Made by a program: the position numbers and the translations under genes | From: Bacteroidota bacterium | Lineage (GTDB): Bacteria > Bacteroidota > Bacteroidia > UKL13-3 | Direction of reading: 5' to 3' | DNA: 64,000 bases | NCBI GenBank assembly: GCA_027488905.1 | Contig: JAIYAT010000017.1 | Coordinates: forward strand, 62,001-126,000 | Shown here: in pieces, positions 1 to 9,417 of the stretch | How the letters are laid out: the number at the start of each line of letters is the position of its first letter | Position numbering within the stretch: the first letter of the stretch is position 1 | Notes under the pieces: model-generated | Database searches by the model: none | What the model was told of the DNA's origin: nothing | Seen by the model: the letters and a program-made list of their open reading frames with translations, nothing else

Positions 1-188
1 AAGCTCCGCTTCCCCATTCTTTATTCAAAAAAAATTTCAATAATAATTCTGTTTAGATTTTTTTGACTTAGTTTTTTAGGTTAAACATAATAGAAATAGC
101 ATAAACAATAGATTAAAAATTCCAAATTAAAAAAATTGAACTTGAATACAGCGAGTAAAAATTCACTTATGGGATTTAACAAAAATGA

Positions 189-815
189 TTACCTTTTATG
201 GATGATTTTCCCCGGAACTCCATAGACTAAAGAGTTATCAGGGATATTCATTCTAACTACAGAGCCAGCACCAATTTGACAGTTTGACCCTACTTTTACA
301 TCTGGAAAAATAACAGCGTGACTTCCTACTGATGTAAAATCACCAATTTGAGATCCCCCTAATAGACAAGCATGTGGTGAAACCTCAGAAAATTCACCCA
401 CAATCGCATCATGATGAATACTACTATGGCAATTAATTAAGCTTGAGTTGCCAATTATAGATGAATTTCCAATATAGGCAAATGCCATAATATTAACGCC
501 TTCTCCAATTACTGCATCTCTTCGGCCTATGTCTGCTTTTGAAGAAATCACAGAAGTTAAAACCCCTCCAGATTCAATCATTTTTTTTTGAATCATGCAT
601 CTATTATTAGGATTACCTAATCCTAATACAAATTGATTATTAGTATTTACAAAGTGTTCAACTAGCTTGTCAACAGTTCTGATAACATTATAAGCCTTAA
701 AAAAATTCGGTATCTCTAGGCACCAATCATCAAAAAAGCTTATTTGAACAATCCCGTTTTTTTCTAAGACATCCAATACCTCCTTGGCATGTCTATTTGC
801 ACCTGCAATAATCAT
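189..815 (-). CDS. NeuD/PglD-like sugar O/N-acyltransferase (left-handed beta-helix)
   Basis: The 208-residue protein has the two parts of the NeuD/PglD family. The N-terminus is a small Rossmann-like region (MIIAGANRHAKEVLDVLE) that binds the nucleotide-sugar acceptor in characterised relatives. From about residue 95 to the end are hexapeptide repeats of a left-handed beta-helix acetyl-CoA transferase, with typical turns such as VIGEGVNI, IIGNSSLINCHSSIHHDA, VGSHAVIFPDV and IGAGSVV. The His-His pair near residue 133 lies where the family has its catalytic base. It starts 8 bp after the aminotransferase stop on the same strand, so the two are co-transcribed. The pair suggests acetylation of an amino sugar made by that aminotransferase, as in PglE/PglD. 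The sugar cannot be told from the sequence. Confidence 0.85.
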   Translation of the reverse strand: MIIAGANRHAKEVLDVLEKNGIVQISFFDDWCLEIPNFFKAYNVIRTVDKLVEHFVNTNNQFVLGLGNPNNRCMIQKKMIESGGVLTSVISSKADIGRRDAVIGEGVNIMAFAYIGNSSIIGNSSLINCHSSIHHDAIVGEFSEVSPHACLLGGSQIGDFTSVGSHAVIFPDVKVGSNCQIGAGSVVRMNIPDNSLVYGVPGKIIHKR

Positions 816-823
816 TATCCGTT

Positions 824-1906
824 CTAATTATTTTGTACTCTTAACATAATACTAGCAATTAAATCAATTTCTTCCTTAGATAATGAATGAAAAAGGGGCA
901 GGCATAACACCCTTTTGCTAATTGATTCTGTGATTGGTAATACAAAATTATCCTCGATATAAGGCATTTTAGATAAATTTGGATAAAAGTATCTTCTTGG
1001 ATAAATCCAATTGTCATTTAACACCTGTATCATTTTTAAAGTAATTTCCTCGGATTCAAGTACAACTGGGTAATAAGAATAATTATATTGAGAGTCATGT
1101 ATTAACGTTGGTTTTAAACACTTTAAGTTAACTAAAGCATCATTATAATACATTGAGAGCTTCCTTCTATTAATTAGAATTTCATCAATATATTTTAAAT
1201 TAACTAAACCCATAGCTGCATGAAATTCAGAGTTTTTACCATTTATGCCAATGTCACTAAATTTTTCATAGCCATCATGTCCAAAATTTCTTAAAAAGGA
1301 CATTTTTTTTAGTAGGTCGGCATTTTTTGTAAAAACTGCTCCACCTTCAACTGTATGAAACAATTTAGTTGCATGGAAGCTAGTCGTAGAAATATCTCCA
1401 AACTCGAAAATAGACTTCCCTTTATATGTTGTTCCAAAACAGTGAGCAGCATCATATATTACTTTTAAATGATGTTTTTTTTTTTTTTTTTCTATTGCTT
1501 CAACATCACAAGGATTGCCATAAACATGCGTAGCAAGAATTGCTGAAGTCTTTTCAGTAATAGCAAATTCAATTTTTAAAGGATCTATATTTAAAGAGTT
1601 CGCATCAATATCAACGTAAACTGGTTTGCATCCCTCCCATATGATACTGTTTGTTGTAGCAACGTAGGAAAATGGGGTTGTAATAATTTCATCAGTTAAA
1701 TTCAAAGCCTTTAAAGCAATTTGAAGTGCAATAGTGCCATTTGATAAAAACAGAATATGTGGAATTCTTAAGTATTCCTTTAATCTTAGCTCAAGTTCGT
1801 TAACCAATGGCCCATTATTGGTAAGCCATTGCCTTTCCCAAATACTTGTAATATATGTTAAGTATTCTGATTCAGGGGGTAGGAAAGGCTTGGTTACTGG
1901 TATCAT
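824..1906 (-). CDS. DegT/DnrJ/EryC1 family PLP-dependent sugar aminotransferase
   Basis: A full-length (360 aa) member of the DegT/DnrJ/EryC1/StrS aminotransferases, which transfer an amino group to nucleotide-linked keto sugars. Family landmarks are SNGTIALQIAL near the N-terminus (phosphate-binding loop), VIYDAAHCFG (the Asp contacts the PLP ring nitrogen) and the PLP lysine in SFHATKLFHTVEGG. It precedes the NeuD-like acyltransferase by 8 bp. An oddity is a run of 17 A on the coding strand (plus-strand T tract 1475-1491) that encodes the lysines of IEKKKKKHH. The frame is intact as given, but slippage there would switch the gene off. Sugar specificity is unknown; VioA- or PglE-like roles are possible. 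Confidence 0.9.
   Translation of the reverse strand: MIPVTKPFLPPESEYLTYITSIWERQWLTNNGPLVNELELRLKEYLRIPHILFLSNGTIALQIALKALNLTDEIITTPFSYVATTNSIIWEGCKPVYVDIDANSLNIDPLKIEFAITEKTSAILATHVYGNPCDVEAIEKKKKKHHLKVIYDAAHCFGTTYKGKSIFEFGDISTTSFHATKLFHTVEGGAVFTKNADLLKKMSFLRNFGHDGYEKFSDIGINGKNSEFHAAMGLVNLKYIDEILINRRKLSMYYNDALVNLKCLKPTLIHDSQYNYSYYPVVLESEEITLKMIQVLNDNWIYPRRYFYPNLSKMPYIEDNFVLPITESISKRVLCLPLFHSLSKEEIDLIASIMLRVQNN
1475..1491 (-). repeat. Homopolymer of 17 A (coding strand) inside the aminotransferase gene
   Basis: Seventeen consecutive T on the plus strand, read as A17 in the aminotransferase coding sequence. The encoded Glu-Lys5-His stretch has the length expected for this part of the family, so the present tract length keeps the gene in frame. 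A change of one or two bases would truncate the enzyme soon after. Confidence 0.95.
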
Positions 1907-2011
1907 CTTTGTTTTTTGATATAATTTTCTTAAAATCTCGAGTGAATTCTTTTAATTTTAGAAGTTTTTTATGCTTTATACTTTTTAATTAATTCAAATG
2001 TTAGCGCTCAT

Positions 2012-2935
2012 TTATTTTTCAATTAGGTATCCAGCTCTACCTCTTACCTGGTCTAATACCCTCCAAAGATATTCTCCTATGATGCCCAACATTAACAATA
2101 CAATGCCAAATAAAAGTAAAATTAAAATCATAATTGGAGTCCATCCTTTAAATGGAACATTCCCCCAATAATATTGAAACACAATTATAATAGAATATAC
2201 CACACCCATTAGAAACAATAGACCTCCTAAAACCGAAATTGCCCTTAATGGAAAGTAAGAATAAGCTAAAACCCCATCAATTAAGTATTTTATCTTTTTG
2301 CCAAATGTCCATCTCGATTTTCCTTCTGCCCTTTCCCTCCTTATGTAGGGTATAAATTTTATTGGAAAACCACTCCATAAGATTTGACCTTGCCAAAATG
2401 GATTTGCCTCCTTGTTTGCCAATATTACTTTAACTACTTCTTTACTTAATAATGCATAGTCAAAACCCCCTATTGGCATGTTAGAGAAACTAAGTTTCTG
2501 CATCAATTTATAAAATATTTGACTGGTGAATTTCCTATAAAAACTCTCATCTCTGTCAATTCTAATTCCAATTACGATAGGAATATTTTGAATAAAAAAG
2601 TTTGAAATCATTTCGTTCATTAATTCAGGTGGATCTTGCAAATCGGCAGATATATTTACAACACATGCTCCACTGGAAGCCTCATAGCCTGCAAAAATTG
2701 CTTGAACTTGACCAAAATTTCGTGTGAACTTAATGACCTTAACTAAATCTTTATCCTTTTTTTGGATTTCAAGCAAAATTTGATAAGAATTATCCCCAGA
2801 TCCATCATCAATGCAAATAATTTCAAAAGTATAATCTTTATTCTTTTCTATAACCTCTTGTTTTATTTTTAAAATCGTTTTTTCAATAGATTGCGCATTA
2901 AAATAAACAGGAATTATTATGCTTATATTCTTCAT
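2012..2935 (-). CDS. GT2 glycosyltransferase, GtrB/DPM1-like with two C-terminal TM helices
   Basis: The 307-residue protein begins with a GT-A fold: ISIIIPVYFNAQSIEKTI, then the metal-binding region CIDDGSGDNS and SADLQDPPE. RAEGKSRWTFGKK is typical of polyprenyl-phosphate glycosyltransferases. Two hydrophobic helices follow (about residues 230-255 and 265-288), the arrangement of GtrB, ArnC and bacterial DPM1-like enzymes. These move a sugar from a nucleotide donor to undecaprenyl phosphate on the cytoplasmic face. The gene upstream on the same strand encodes a large polytopic protein that could be the matching periplasmic transferase. Donor sugar is unknown. Confidence 0.88.
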   Translation of the reverse strand: MKNISIIIPVYFNAQSIEKTILKIKQEVIEKNKDYTFEIICIDDGSGDNSYQILLEIQKKDKDLVKVIKFTRNFGQVQAIFAGYEASSGACVVNISADLQDPPELMNEMISNFFIQNIPIVIGIRIDRDESFYRKFTSQIFYKLMQKLSFSNMPIGGFDYALLSKEVVKVILANKEANPFWQGQILWSGFPIKFIPYIRRERAEGKSRWTFGKKIKYLIDGVLAYSYFPLRAISVLGGLLFLMGVVYSIIIVFQYYWGNVPFKGWTPIMILILLLFGIVLLMLGIIGEYLWRVLDQVRGRAGYLIEK

Positions 2936-3004
2936 ATTTTTCTAAATTTATTTCAGTCCTTTTTCGACTAACACATTTAACCAATACTTATTTGTGCTCT
3001 TTGT

Positions 3005-4681
3005 TTAAATAGCTTCATATAAAAAAATATGTCTAAAATAATTTTCTTTATCAAATAGTTTTATTAGGCGTAATTGTGGGTTGTTCACCAAGTTAATTTT
3101 TACTGCTGATAAAATATATTTACCTTTCATTTCTTTAAATGCCAGCCAATTGTATTCCAATCTGTCGATCGAAATGCTGTCATTTTTATTGACCATAAAG
3201 TTACCATGAAGTTCAGATGAAAACGCATAGCACCTGCTTCCCCATCCATCAAAATAATTTTTCAACTTCAAATCTCTATTTAGTTCGCCTTCTATTATTT
3301 TTCTAAATTGTTTTTTATAGGCCAAAGGGTAGTTATTTTGATAACTGTCTAAAGTTTTTATTCCATATAAATGTGCTAAGTTTGGAAACATACCAATACA
3401 AATAAAATTATATTTCTTAAATTCTTCTTTTGGTAGAGCATTTACGATATCTGAAAATAGTGTTTTGTCTATAAATTGGGAATAGGTAACTTCATGTATT
3501 GTCTCATTTTTTAGAATCTTTAAGTTTTCTGAGAATTCTTTATTGTTTCTGATTGTAAATAGTGTTAAAAAAAATAAACAGATGTATATGAGAAGTTTGT
3601 GAAAAAGGGTTGAACTATTGAAGGAATTGATGATATAAAAAAGTGAGATGAACCAAAACAATGGCGAGAGAAAATAAAAGCGATCCATGCTTAATGTTTT
3701 GAATGGCATCAGATATAGTATGTAGCAATAAAATGACGTTATTAACAGGAATGAAATATTAAGTGTAATGAATAATGCAGCAGTTTTTTGTGGTTTCCCA
3801 TTTATTATCCAACTTAAGATAAATAAAATTACAATTGGCCAAGTTTGAAATCCACCAGTATGAATGGCTGTTTTTCCATTAACTAAAGAAGTTAAAAAAA
3901 AACCAAACGCTGATTTCAAATTAATTGAGGATTTTAATATCAAATTTATTTCAACCCTATGTGACGTAACTTTACTAAAAAAAACATTATAGAATAATGG
4001 GAAATCTACAATTAAGCTTACCAAAATAAAAATAGAAATCCCAAACCAAAAATTATGTAATTTAAAATTATGTTTATATTTTAAATAATATGCTAGTATA
4101 AATAACCCTGGTAAATAAAAAGGTAAAGTATGATGTGCATTTGCAAAGAATGGGAATATAGAAATAATGGCCCAGTCATACCATTTACTTTTGAATTTAA
4201 TAATATTCAAAAATGCAAATAATAAAATTGGTTGTCCAGATACTGAAATTCCGATATTAACATAATATGGAATCATTCCGAAAATAAAAGCTATAATGGC
4301 TGAAAAGAAATTATTTTTTATAAAGTAATGATAAGTCAATAAAAACATTCCAAAATAGCCAATTAAATGATTTGTTAGATGGCTCAATTTATATGCACTA
4401 GCATAGTCAAACAATTTGTAAAATATTAGTGTAAAGTTTAATCCTGACCGATAAAAGCTTCTTTCAATGCCATTCATTGATCCGATTACAAGTTCATTTG
4501 GCCTCAATCCTAACAGATTATTTGAATCTATTAGTAATTTAATATAACCAAAGTCTCCATCCAAATTATCGAAGATGGTGATATAGACTTTTTCTCCCAT
4601 TAGAAGCCAAATAATATGAATTATAACTATTACTAGAAGAAAGGCAAGGAAGCTGAGATTTTGATTTATTTTTTTTAGCAT
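3005..4681 (-). CDS. Polytopic membrane protein, possible GT-C type glycosyltransferase
   Basis: The 558-residue protein has many hydrophobic helices over residues 12-385 and a soluble C-terminal part of about 170 residues. The first predicted periplasmic loop carries acidic residues (DNLDGDFGYIK), as in GT-C enzymes that use polyprenyl-phosphate sugars. I do not recognise a named family. It lies 69 bp upstream of the GtrB-like gene on the same strand, and a pair made of a polyprenyl-phosphate sugar synthase and a large membrane protein recalls gtrB/gtr(type) serotype-conversion cassettes. That role is inferred from context and topology. Confidence 0.6.
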   Translation of the reverse strand: MLKKINQNLSFLAFLLVIVIIHIIWLLMGEKVYITIFDNLDGDFGYIKLLIDSNNLLGLRPNELVIGSMNGIERSFYRSGLNFTLIFYKLFDYASAYKLSHLTNHLIGYFGMFLLTYHYFIKNNFFSAIIAFIFGMIPYYVNIGISVSGQPILLFAFLNIIKFKSKWYDWAIISIFPFFANAHHTLPFYLPGLFILAYYLKYKHNFKLHNFWFGISIFILVSLIVDFPLFYNVFFSKVTSHRVEINLILKSSINLKSAFGFFLTSLVNGKTAIHTGGFQTWPIVILFILSWIINGKPQKTAALFITLNISFLLITSFYCYILYLMPFKTLSMDRFYFLSPLFWFISLFYIINSFNSSTLFHKLLIYICLFFLTLFTIRNNKEFSENLKILKNETIHEVTYSQFIDKTLFSDIVNALPKEEFKKYNFICIGMFPNLAHLYGIKTLDSYQNNYPLAYKKQFRKIIEGELNRDLKLKNYFDGWGSRCYAFSSELHGNFMVNKNDSISIDRLEYNWLAFKEMKGKYILSAVKINLVNNPQLRLIKLFDKENYFRHIFLYEAI

Positions 4682-4771
4682 TTTTATGGTTTTTATAAAA
4701 ATAAAATTAATTATTAAATGCTATTTTATTATTAATAAACGTGTCATCTATTATAAGTATAAGTTATTCGC

Positions 4772-6793
4772 TTAATATCTGTATAACTTTACTAAGGCTT
4801 CTTTTAACCGTGCCTTGGGCAAGAAATTCTCTTCCAAATCTAAGTTAAAAGGAACAGGCGTGTCTAAACTTCCTATGCGCATCACAGGGGCGTCTAAATT
4901 TTCGAAGCAATGCTCTGAAAGGTAAGCTGCAATTTCTGCCCCTATACCTCCTGTTAAAGTATCTTCATGCAATACTAATACCTTTCCTGTTTTTTTAACA
5001 CTAGCAACTACTGCCTCTTTATCCCAAGGCAATAGCGTTCGTAAATCTATAATGTCTGCATCAATTTGCATTTCTTTACATGCCGTAACTGCCCAATGAA
5101 CCGCAGCGCCATAGGTAATAATGCTCAACTCATCTCCTTGTTTTACTGTTTTTGCTTTTCCTATTTCTAGCATGTAGTAATCGTCATAAACTTCTTCTTC
5201 CAATTCAGTCATGCGATACAATACCTTGTGTTCAAAAAATAAAACTGGATTAGGATCATTTATAGCCGCTGTTAACAAACCTTTTGCATCTGAAGGACTT
5301 GAAGGATAGATTACTTTTAATCCTGGAACATGAAAAAACCAAGCTTCATTGCTTTGAGAATGAAATGGTCCGGCACCTACGCCAGCGCCTGTTGGCATCC
5401 TAACCACTACATCTGCATTTTGGCCCCAGCGGTAATAACTTTTAGCCAAATTATTTACAATCTGGTTGAACCCAACGCTTACAAAATCGGCAAACTGCAT
5501 TTCAACCATCGCTTTCATTCCTTTGATAGAAAGTCCGTAGCCAGCTCCAATAATTGCACTTTCGCACAAGGGAGTGTTACGCACGCGTTCTTTTCCAAAC
5601 TGCTCTAAAAAGCCTTGTGTAATTTTAAAAACTCCTCCATACTCTGCTATATCTTGGCCCATTAGCACCAATTCTGGATGCTTCTCCATAGATTGCCTTA
5701 AGCCATCGCTAATAGCATCAATATACCTTTTCTTGCTAACATTCTCGCTCGCTGGTGCTATTACAACATCATGCAAGTTCCCTATCTTTTTTCCATTGGC
5801 TTCAAAACTGGCTGGTGCATAAACATCATTGAGTTCAAAGTCAGTATTCGGAATAATTTCTGGTTCATTTAATACCGATTCAACTCCTTCATCAATTTCT
5901 TTTTTGAAGGAAGTTCTAATCTCATCAATAATTTCATGGTTCAAAACACCTTCCTCTTGCAAATAACGTTCAAAGTTGCTTACTGGGTCTTTCTTTGCCC
6001 ATGTTTCAAATAGTTCTTGAGGAACGTATTTAGTTCCAGAAGCCTCTTCATGGCCGCGCATCCTAAAGGTTAAACACTCTAAAATGACAGGGCGTGGTTT
6101 GCTTCTTATAGAATTACCGAGGTTTCTAACAATGTCATAAACTTCAAGGATATTGTTCCCATCAATTTGATAGGCTTCCATACCATATCCAATACCCTTA
6201 TCAGTAAAACTCTTAAACTTAAATTGCTCATTACTTGGAGTTGAAAGGCCATAGCCGTTGTTTTCAATCAAGAAAATAACGGGTAAACTCCAAACCGCTG
6301 CAGTATTTAAGGCTTCATGAAAATCACCTTCACTTGCACCGCCATCACCACTAAAAACTACACTTAGTTTTCTTTCATTTTTTAATAGGTTAGCCAAAGC
6401 TATTCCGTCTGCCACACCCAGCATAGCACCTAGATGCGAAATCATCCCTACAATATGATGTTCATTGGTTCCAAAGTGAAAAGAACGTTCTCGACCTTTT
6501 GAGAATCCATTAAATTTTCCCTGCCATTGCGAGAACAACTTTGCAAATGGGATATCTCTTCCAGTAAATACTCCCAAGTTTCTATGAAGTGGCAGAATAT
6601 ATTCATCCGATTCTAATGCGGCTGTTAAACCAACTGAAATGGCTTCCTGCCCAATTCCACTGAACCATTTGCTTACTTTTCCTTGCCTTAGTAATATGAG
6701 CATTTTCTCCTCAATCATCCTGGGCATCACGATGGCTTTGTATAGGTTTAATAGCAGTTCATTGCTATATTGTTTGCGGTTAAAATTTAGCAT
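4772..6793 (-). CDS. Fused alpha/beta E1 subunit of a 2-oxoacid (branched-chain type) dehydrogenase
   Basis: A single 673-residue chain joins the two halves of a thiamine-diphosphate E1 component. Residues 1 to about 320 match the alpha subunit, with the ThDP/Mg motif GDGGASEGDFHEAL (about 149-162) ending in ENNGYGLSTP. From about 350 on is the beta subunit: LVMGQDIAEYGGVFKIT, TPLCESAIIGAGYGLS and MQFADFVSVGFNQI. The reaction is oxidative decarboxylation of a 2-oxoacid with acyl transfer to the E2 lipoyl group. Fused E1 proteins of this kind in Bacteroidota are usually called 2-oxoisovalerate dehydrogenase. No E2 or E3 gene is adjacent. The gene is divergent from the hydrolase at 6851, with a 57-bp gap. 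Confidence 0.93.
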   Translation of the reverse strand: MLNFNRKQYSNELLLNLYKAIVMPRMIEEKMLILLRQGKVSKWFSGIGQEAISVGLTAALESDEYILPLHRNLGVFTGRDIPFAKLFSQWQGKFNGFSKGRERSFHFGTNEHHIVGMISHLGAMLGVADGIALANLLKNERKLSVVFSGDGGASEGDFHEALNTAAVWSLPVIFLIENNGYGLSTPSNEQFKFKSFTDKGIGYGMEAYQIDGNNILEVYDIVRNLGNSIRSKPRPVILECLTFRMRGHEEASGTKYVPQELFETWAKKDPVSNFERYLQEEGVLNHEIIDEIRTSFKKEIDEGVESVLNEPEIIPNTDFELNDVYAPASFEANGKKIGNLHDVVIAPASENVSKKRYIDAISDGLRQSMEKHPELVLMGQDIAEYGGVFKITQGFLEQFGKERVRNTPLCESAIIGAGYGLSIKGMKAMVEMQFADFVSVGFNQIVNNLAKSYYRWGQNADVVVRMPTGAGVGAGPFHSQSNEAWFFHVPGLKVIYPSSPSDAKGLLTAAINDPNPVLFFEHKVLYRMTELEEEVYDDYYMLEIGKAKTVKQGDELSIITYGAAVHWAVTACKEMQIDADIIDLRTLLPWDKEAVVASVKKTGKVLVLHEDTLTGGIGAEIAAYLSEHCFENLDAPVMRIGSLDTPVPFNLDLEENFLPKARLKEALVKLYRY

Positions 6794-6850
6794 ATCAAAA
6801 AAATGTTGTGCGAAAATAGTGTTTAATTGCTAACTTGAACCTCAATCAGT

Positions 6851-7537
6851 ATGGAAAAAATCTTGTTTTTGCACGGAGCACTTGGAACTAAATTGCAATT
6901 CCAACCCATTATGGGCATGCTCAATGATTGTTATGAGTGTCACGCCATTAATTTTGCTGGGCATGGAGGAGAATTAATACCAGTGCAAGGACTAACATTT
7001 CCAAGTTTTGCAGATAATATTTTGCAATACCTAGATAAGCATCAAATAGAAAAAATAAACATATTTGGGTTCAGCATGGGTGGTTATGCCGCTTTATATT
7101 TTGCGCATTTGCACCCCAATAGAGTTGCTAAGGTTTTTACCTTAAATGTAAAGTTTAATTGGGATCCTATCTCTACTGCAAAGGAAGCCGGAATGTTAGA
7201 TGCTGACAAAATGCTTGAGAAAGTACCCTCTTTTGCCAATAATTTGATGGTTATACATGGAATGCATCTTTGGAAATCATTACTTAAAAGCACTAGTGAA
7301 ATGATGAAGCAGCTTTCTGAAACGGTTACCTTAACAGAGCAACAGTTGCAAGGCATTTCACATCCAGTTCTACTCGGAATAGGCGATAGAGATCAAACTA
7401 GCTCTGTTTTCGAAACCTTAGAAACCTTTAAGAAATTGCCAAATGCAGCGCTCATAGTTTTACCTCATACTGCACATCCTTTCGAAAAAGTTTCCTTAGA
7501 ATTGTTAGCACCTGCTATTAAACAATTTTTTAAGTAA
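6851..7537 (+). CDS. Alpha/beta hydrolase
   Basis: A 228-residue alpha/beta-hydrolase. It has the oxyanion-hole strand LFLHGALGTK at the N-terminus, the nucleophile elbow GFSMGGYAAL (Ser near residue 75), an acid in GIGDRDQTS and a catalytic His in LPHTAHPFEKV. The length fits small MenH- or BioH-like cytosolic esterases. No substrate can be assigned. It is followed after 43 bp by the thioredoxin-like gene on the same strand, and that gap contains one copy of the repeated word TTTCGGTTTGAACCTAA. Confidence 0.88.
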   Translation: MEKILFLHGALGTKLQFQPIMGMLNDCYECHAINFAGHGGELIPVQGLTFPSFADNILQYLDKHQIEKINIFGFSMGGYAALYFAHLHPNRVAKVFTLNVKFNWDPISTAKEAGMLDADKMLEKVPSFANNLMVIHGMHLWKSLLKSTSEMMKQLSETVTLTEQQLQGISHPVLLGIGDRDQTSSVFETLETFKKLPNAALIVLPHTAHPFEKVSLELLAPAIKQFFK

Positions 7538-7554
7538 TTTTGGTCTAATTATTG

Positions 7555-7571
7555 TTTCGGTTTGAACCTAA
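7555..7571 (+). repeat. 17-bp repeat TTTCGGTTTGAACCTAA, intergenic copy
   Basis: The same 17 bases recur exactly at 24310-24326, inside the signal-peptide codons of the esterase gene. The 10-bp core GGTTTGAACC occurs in the window at 7559, 11020 (reverse), 24314, 25000 (reverse), 37840, 44736 (reverse) and 61433. This copy ends 9 bp before the ATG at 7581. Confidence 0.85.
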
Positions 7572-7580
7572 ATAAATGCT

Positions 7581-8045
7581 ATGAGAATCGTAAAAAATTT
7601 GACCTTGGTGATGATTTTATTTTTATTGTTTGGCTATAAAAATCCATCGGAGGAAACCTTAAAATGGTATGCTTGGAATGAAGGGTATCCAATAGCAGTA
7701 AAAGAAAAGAAAATCATATTAGTAGATGCCTATACAGATTGGTGTGGTTGGTGCAAAAAGATGGACAAGGACACTTATGCCAACCAAGATGTAATCAAAA
7801 AGTTAAACAAGCATTTTATTGTAATCAAGTTCAACCCAGAACTAAGAGATTTAACTTATGACATTGACGGACAAACGTATTCAGCCCGCGATTTTTATAT
7901 GCAACTGAGTAGGGGAGAGAGCACAGGTTTCCCAACCACTTATTTTATAGACCCTAAAAAGAAATCTGTTTTTATAGACCCAGGCTACCGCGATGCTCAA
8001 ACTTTTTTAACCATTTTGGATAAGGTAATTGAGGATGCGAAATGA
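7581..8045 (+). CDS. Secreted thioredoxin-fold protein (thioredoxin_7 / DUF255-like)
   Basis: The 154-residue protein starts with a hydrophobic signal or anchor segment (about residues 5-19), so it acts in the periplasm or on a membrane. It has the redox motif DWCGWCKKMD, in which CGWC is the active-site pair, then the cis-proline region GFPTTYFIDP. This is the layout of small thioredoxin-like proteins that reduce or shuffle disulfides in exported proteins. The gene lies just downstream of the hydrolase, but the 43-bp gap leaves co-transcription open. Its substrate is unknown. Confidence 0.85.
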   Translation: MRIVKNLTLVMILFLLFGYKNPSEETLKWYAWNEGYPIAVKEKKIILVDAYTDWCGWCKKMDKDTYANQDVIKKLNKHFIVIKFNPELRDLTYDIDGQTYSARDFYMQLSRGESTGFPTTYFIDPKKKSVFIDPGYRDAQTFLTILDKVIEDAK

Positions 8046-8369
8046 TTATACAATTATCTGAATCTGGAAGTTAAATGAACTTATTAAAAGGGTCTCTAAC
8101 AATATAATATTTTACGGTTGTTCAAGGTAATTTAATTACAAAATAAAATTATTTTTAAAATTAAGTTTTTACAAGCTAAGAGTTTTAGGAACTTATCTTC
8201 TAGTTTATGATTATAAATTCATAGTTTTAGCTGTGTCATAAAATAAATAAAGAACATATTAGCTTCTACATAACTGGATTTTTTTCTTTTTTTCAGTTTA
8301 GTAGTTAATTGAATTAGACTAATTAATAGAGCTTCCCTGAAATAATAAAAATGTACCTACTACTAGCTT
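8046..8369. other. Non-coding gap, nothing recognised
   Basis: About 320 bp of AT-rich sequence between the convergent ends of the thioredoxin-like gene and the methyltransferase gene. I see no convincing open frame, RNA gene or strong hairpin terminator. Confidence 0.6.
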
Positions 8370-9380
8370 CTACCTTTTTATGTATTTAGCATACATTCTT
8401 AAATTCTTACCATGTCCTGAAGCGTTTACATAAAATTGAAGTGCCTCGATGTTCTTTTCTAGAAATTCTGTTCCCATATTTGTCTTTTCATTCAAATACC
8501 ATTGCACATCATATAAGTCCAAACCTTGGGTCTCCCAAAAAAATACTTCAAACCCTGCTTTTTCTAAAAACATTTTCAAACTTTCTGGTGTAAAATAAGT
8601 TAAATGGTGTGTTGGCCAAATAAAATGAGAGTTTTCAATTCCTAATATATCTTTAGTGGCAGAGTTAAAGTTTGGCACATAAATAAATATATTGCCTCCA
8701 TCCACAAGTAAATTTTTAATCTTTTCTAAAATTCCCATAGGATCGGCCAAGTGTTCTAAAACATCAAAAAGACTAATAGCAGCAAATTTATCAGTTGGAT
8801 TGAAATCCTCTATGGAATTGCAATGAATTTTTAAACCTCGCTCTACACCAAATTTTACCGCAGAAGGATTAAGTTCAATTCCTTCTGAGTCCCATCCTGT
8901 ATTCTGATCTCTGAAATAGTCCAACATAAATCCAGTTGAACAGCCTATATCTAATACTCTTTTAGGTAAAGTTGTATCATGGTAACTTGTGATTATTTCG
9001 TATCTCTCTTTCCCAAATCGATTCTTTCTGTATATATGGGATTCTTCCCCAAGTTTTTTTACAATTTCTTGATATTCGTTACTCTTGTAGGCTTCTTTAT
9101 ATTTTTCCTCGTCAAATATTGGATTTACATAAATTATGCTGCAATCATTACATTCAACCACATTGAGGTTATCCTTTTCAAATTTGAAAGAATAAGAAGC
9201 ACTTTTGCAGCAAGGGCAGGATCTTTCGTGTAAGAATTTTTTTAACTCTTCTTTATTTTGAATGATAGCATTTAAATGACCATTTCTATTTTGAATCAAA
9301 TGGTCATAAGATTTATTTGGCCTTAACTCCTCGATTTTTACATTTTGAGATTGAATTTTACTTGAATAGGGTAATTTCAT
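8370..9380 (-). CDS. Class I SAM-dependent methyltransferase with N-terminal zinc-binding motif
   Basis: The 336-residue protein has a Cys-rich N-terminal module (CPCC at residues 55-58, C77 and C80) that probably binds zinc. A Rossmann methyltransferase domain follows, with motif I VLDIGCSTGF at about residues 142-151 and the post-motif ISLFDVLEHLADP. Such methyltransferases with a zinc ribbon are common in glycan and lipid modification loci. The acceptor is unknown. The start at 9380 is supported by the conserved frame, and a decayed copy of the first codons lies just upstream (9418-9470). It is separated from ahcY by a terminator, so it is not in that operon. Confidence 0.88.
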   Translation of the reverse strand: MKLPYSSKIQSQNVKIEELRPNKSYDHLIQNRNGHLNAIIQNKEELKKFLHERSCPCCKSASYSFKFEKDNLNVVECNDCSIIYVNPIFDEEKYKEAYKSNEYQEIVKKLGEESHIYRKNRFGKERYEIITSYHDTTLPKRVLDIGCSTGFMLDYFRDQNTGWDSEGIELNPSAVKFGVERGLKIHCNSIEDFNPTDKFAAISLFDVLEHLADPMGILEKIKNLLVDGGNIFIYVPNFNSATKDILGIENSHFIWPTHHLTYFTPESLKMFLEKAGFEVFFWETQGLDLYDVQWYLNEKTNMGTEFLEKNIEALQFYVNASGHGKNLRMYAKYIKR

Positions 9381-9417
9381 TTTTTTTCATTTTTTATTGT
9401 TCAAATGTAACAGATAA

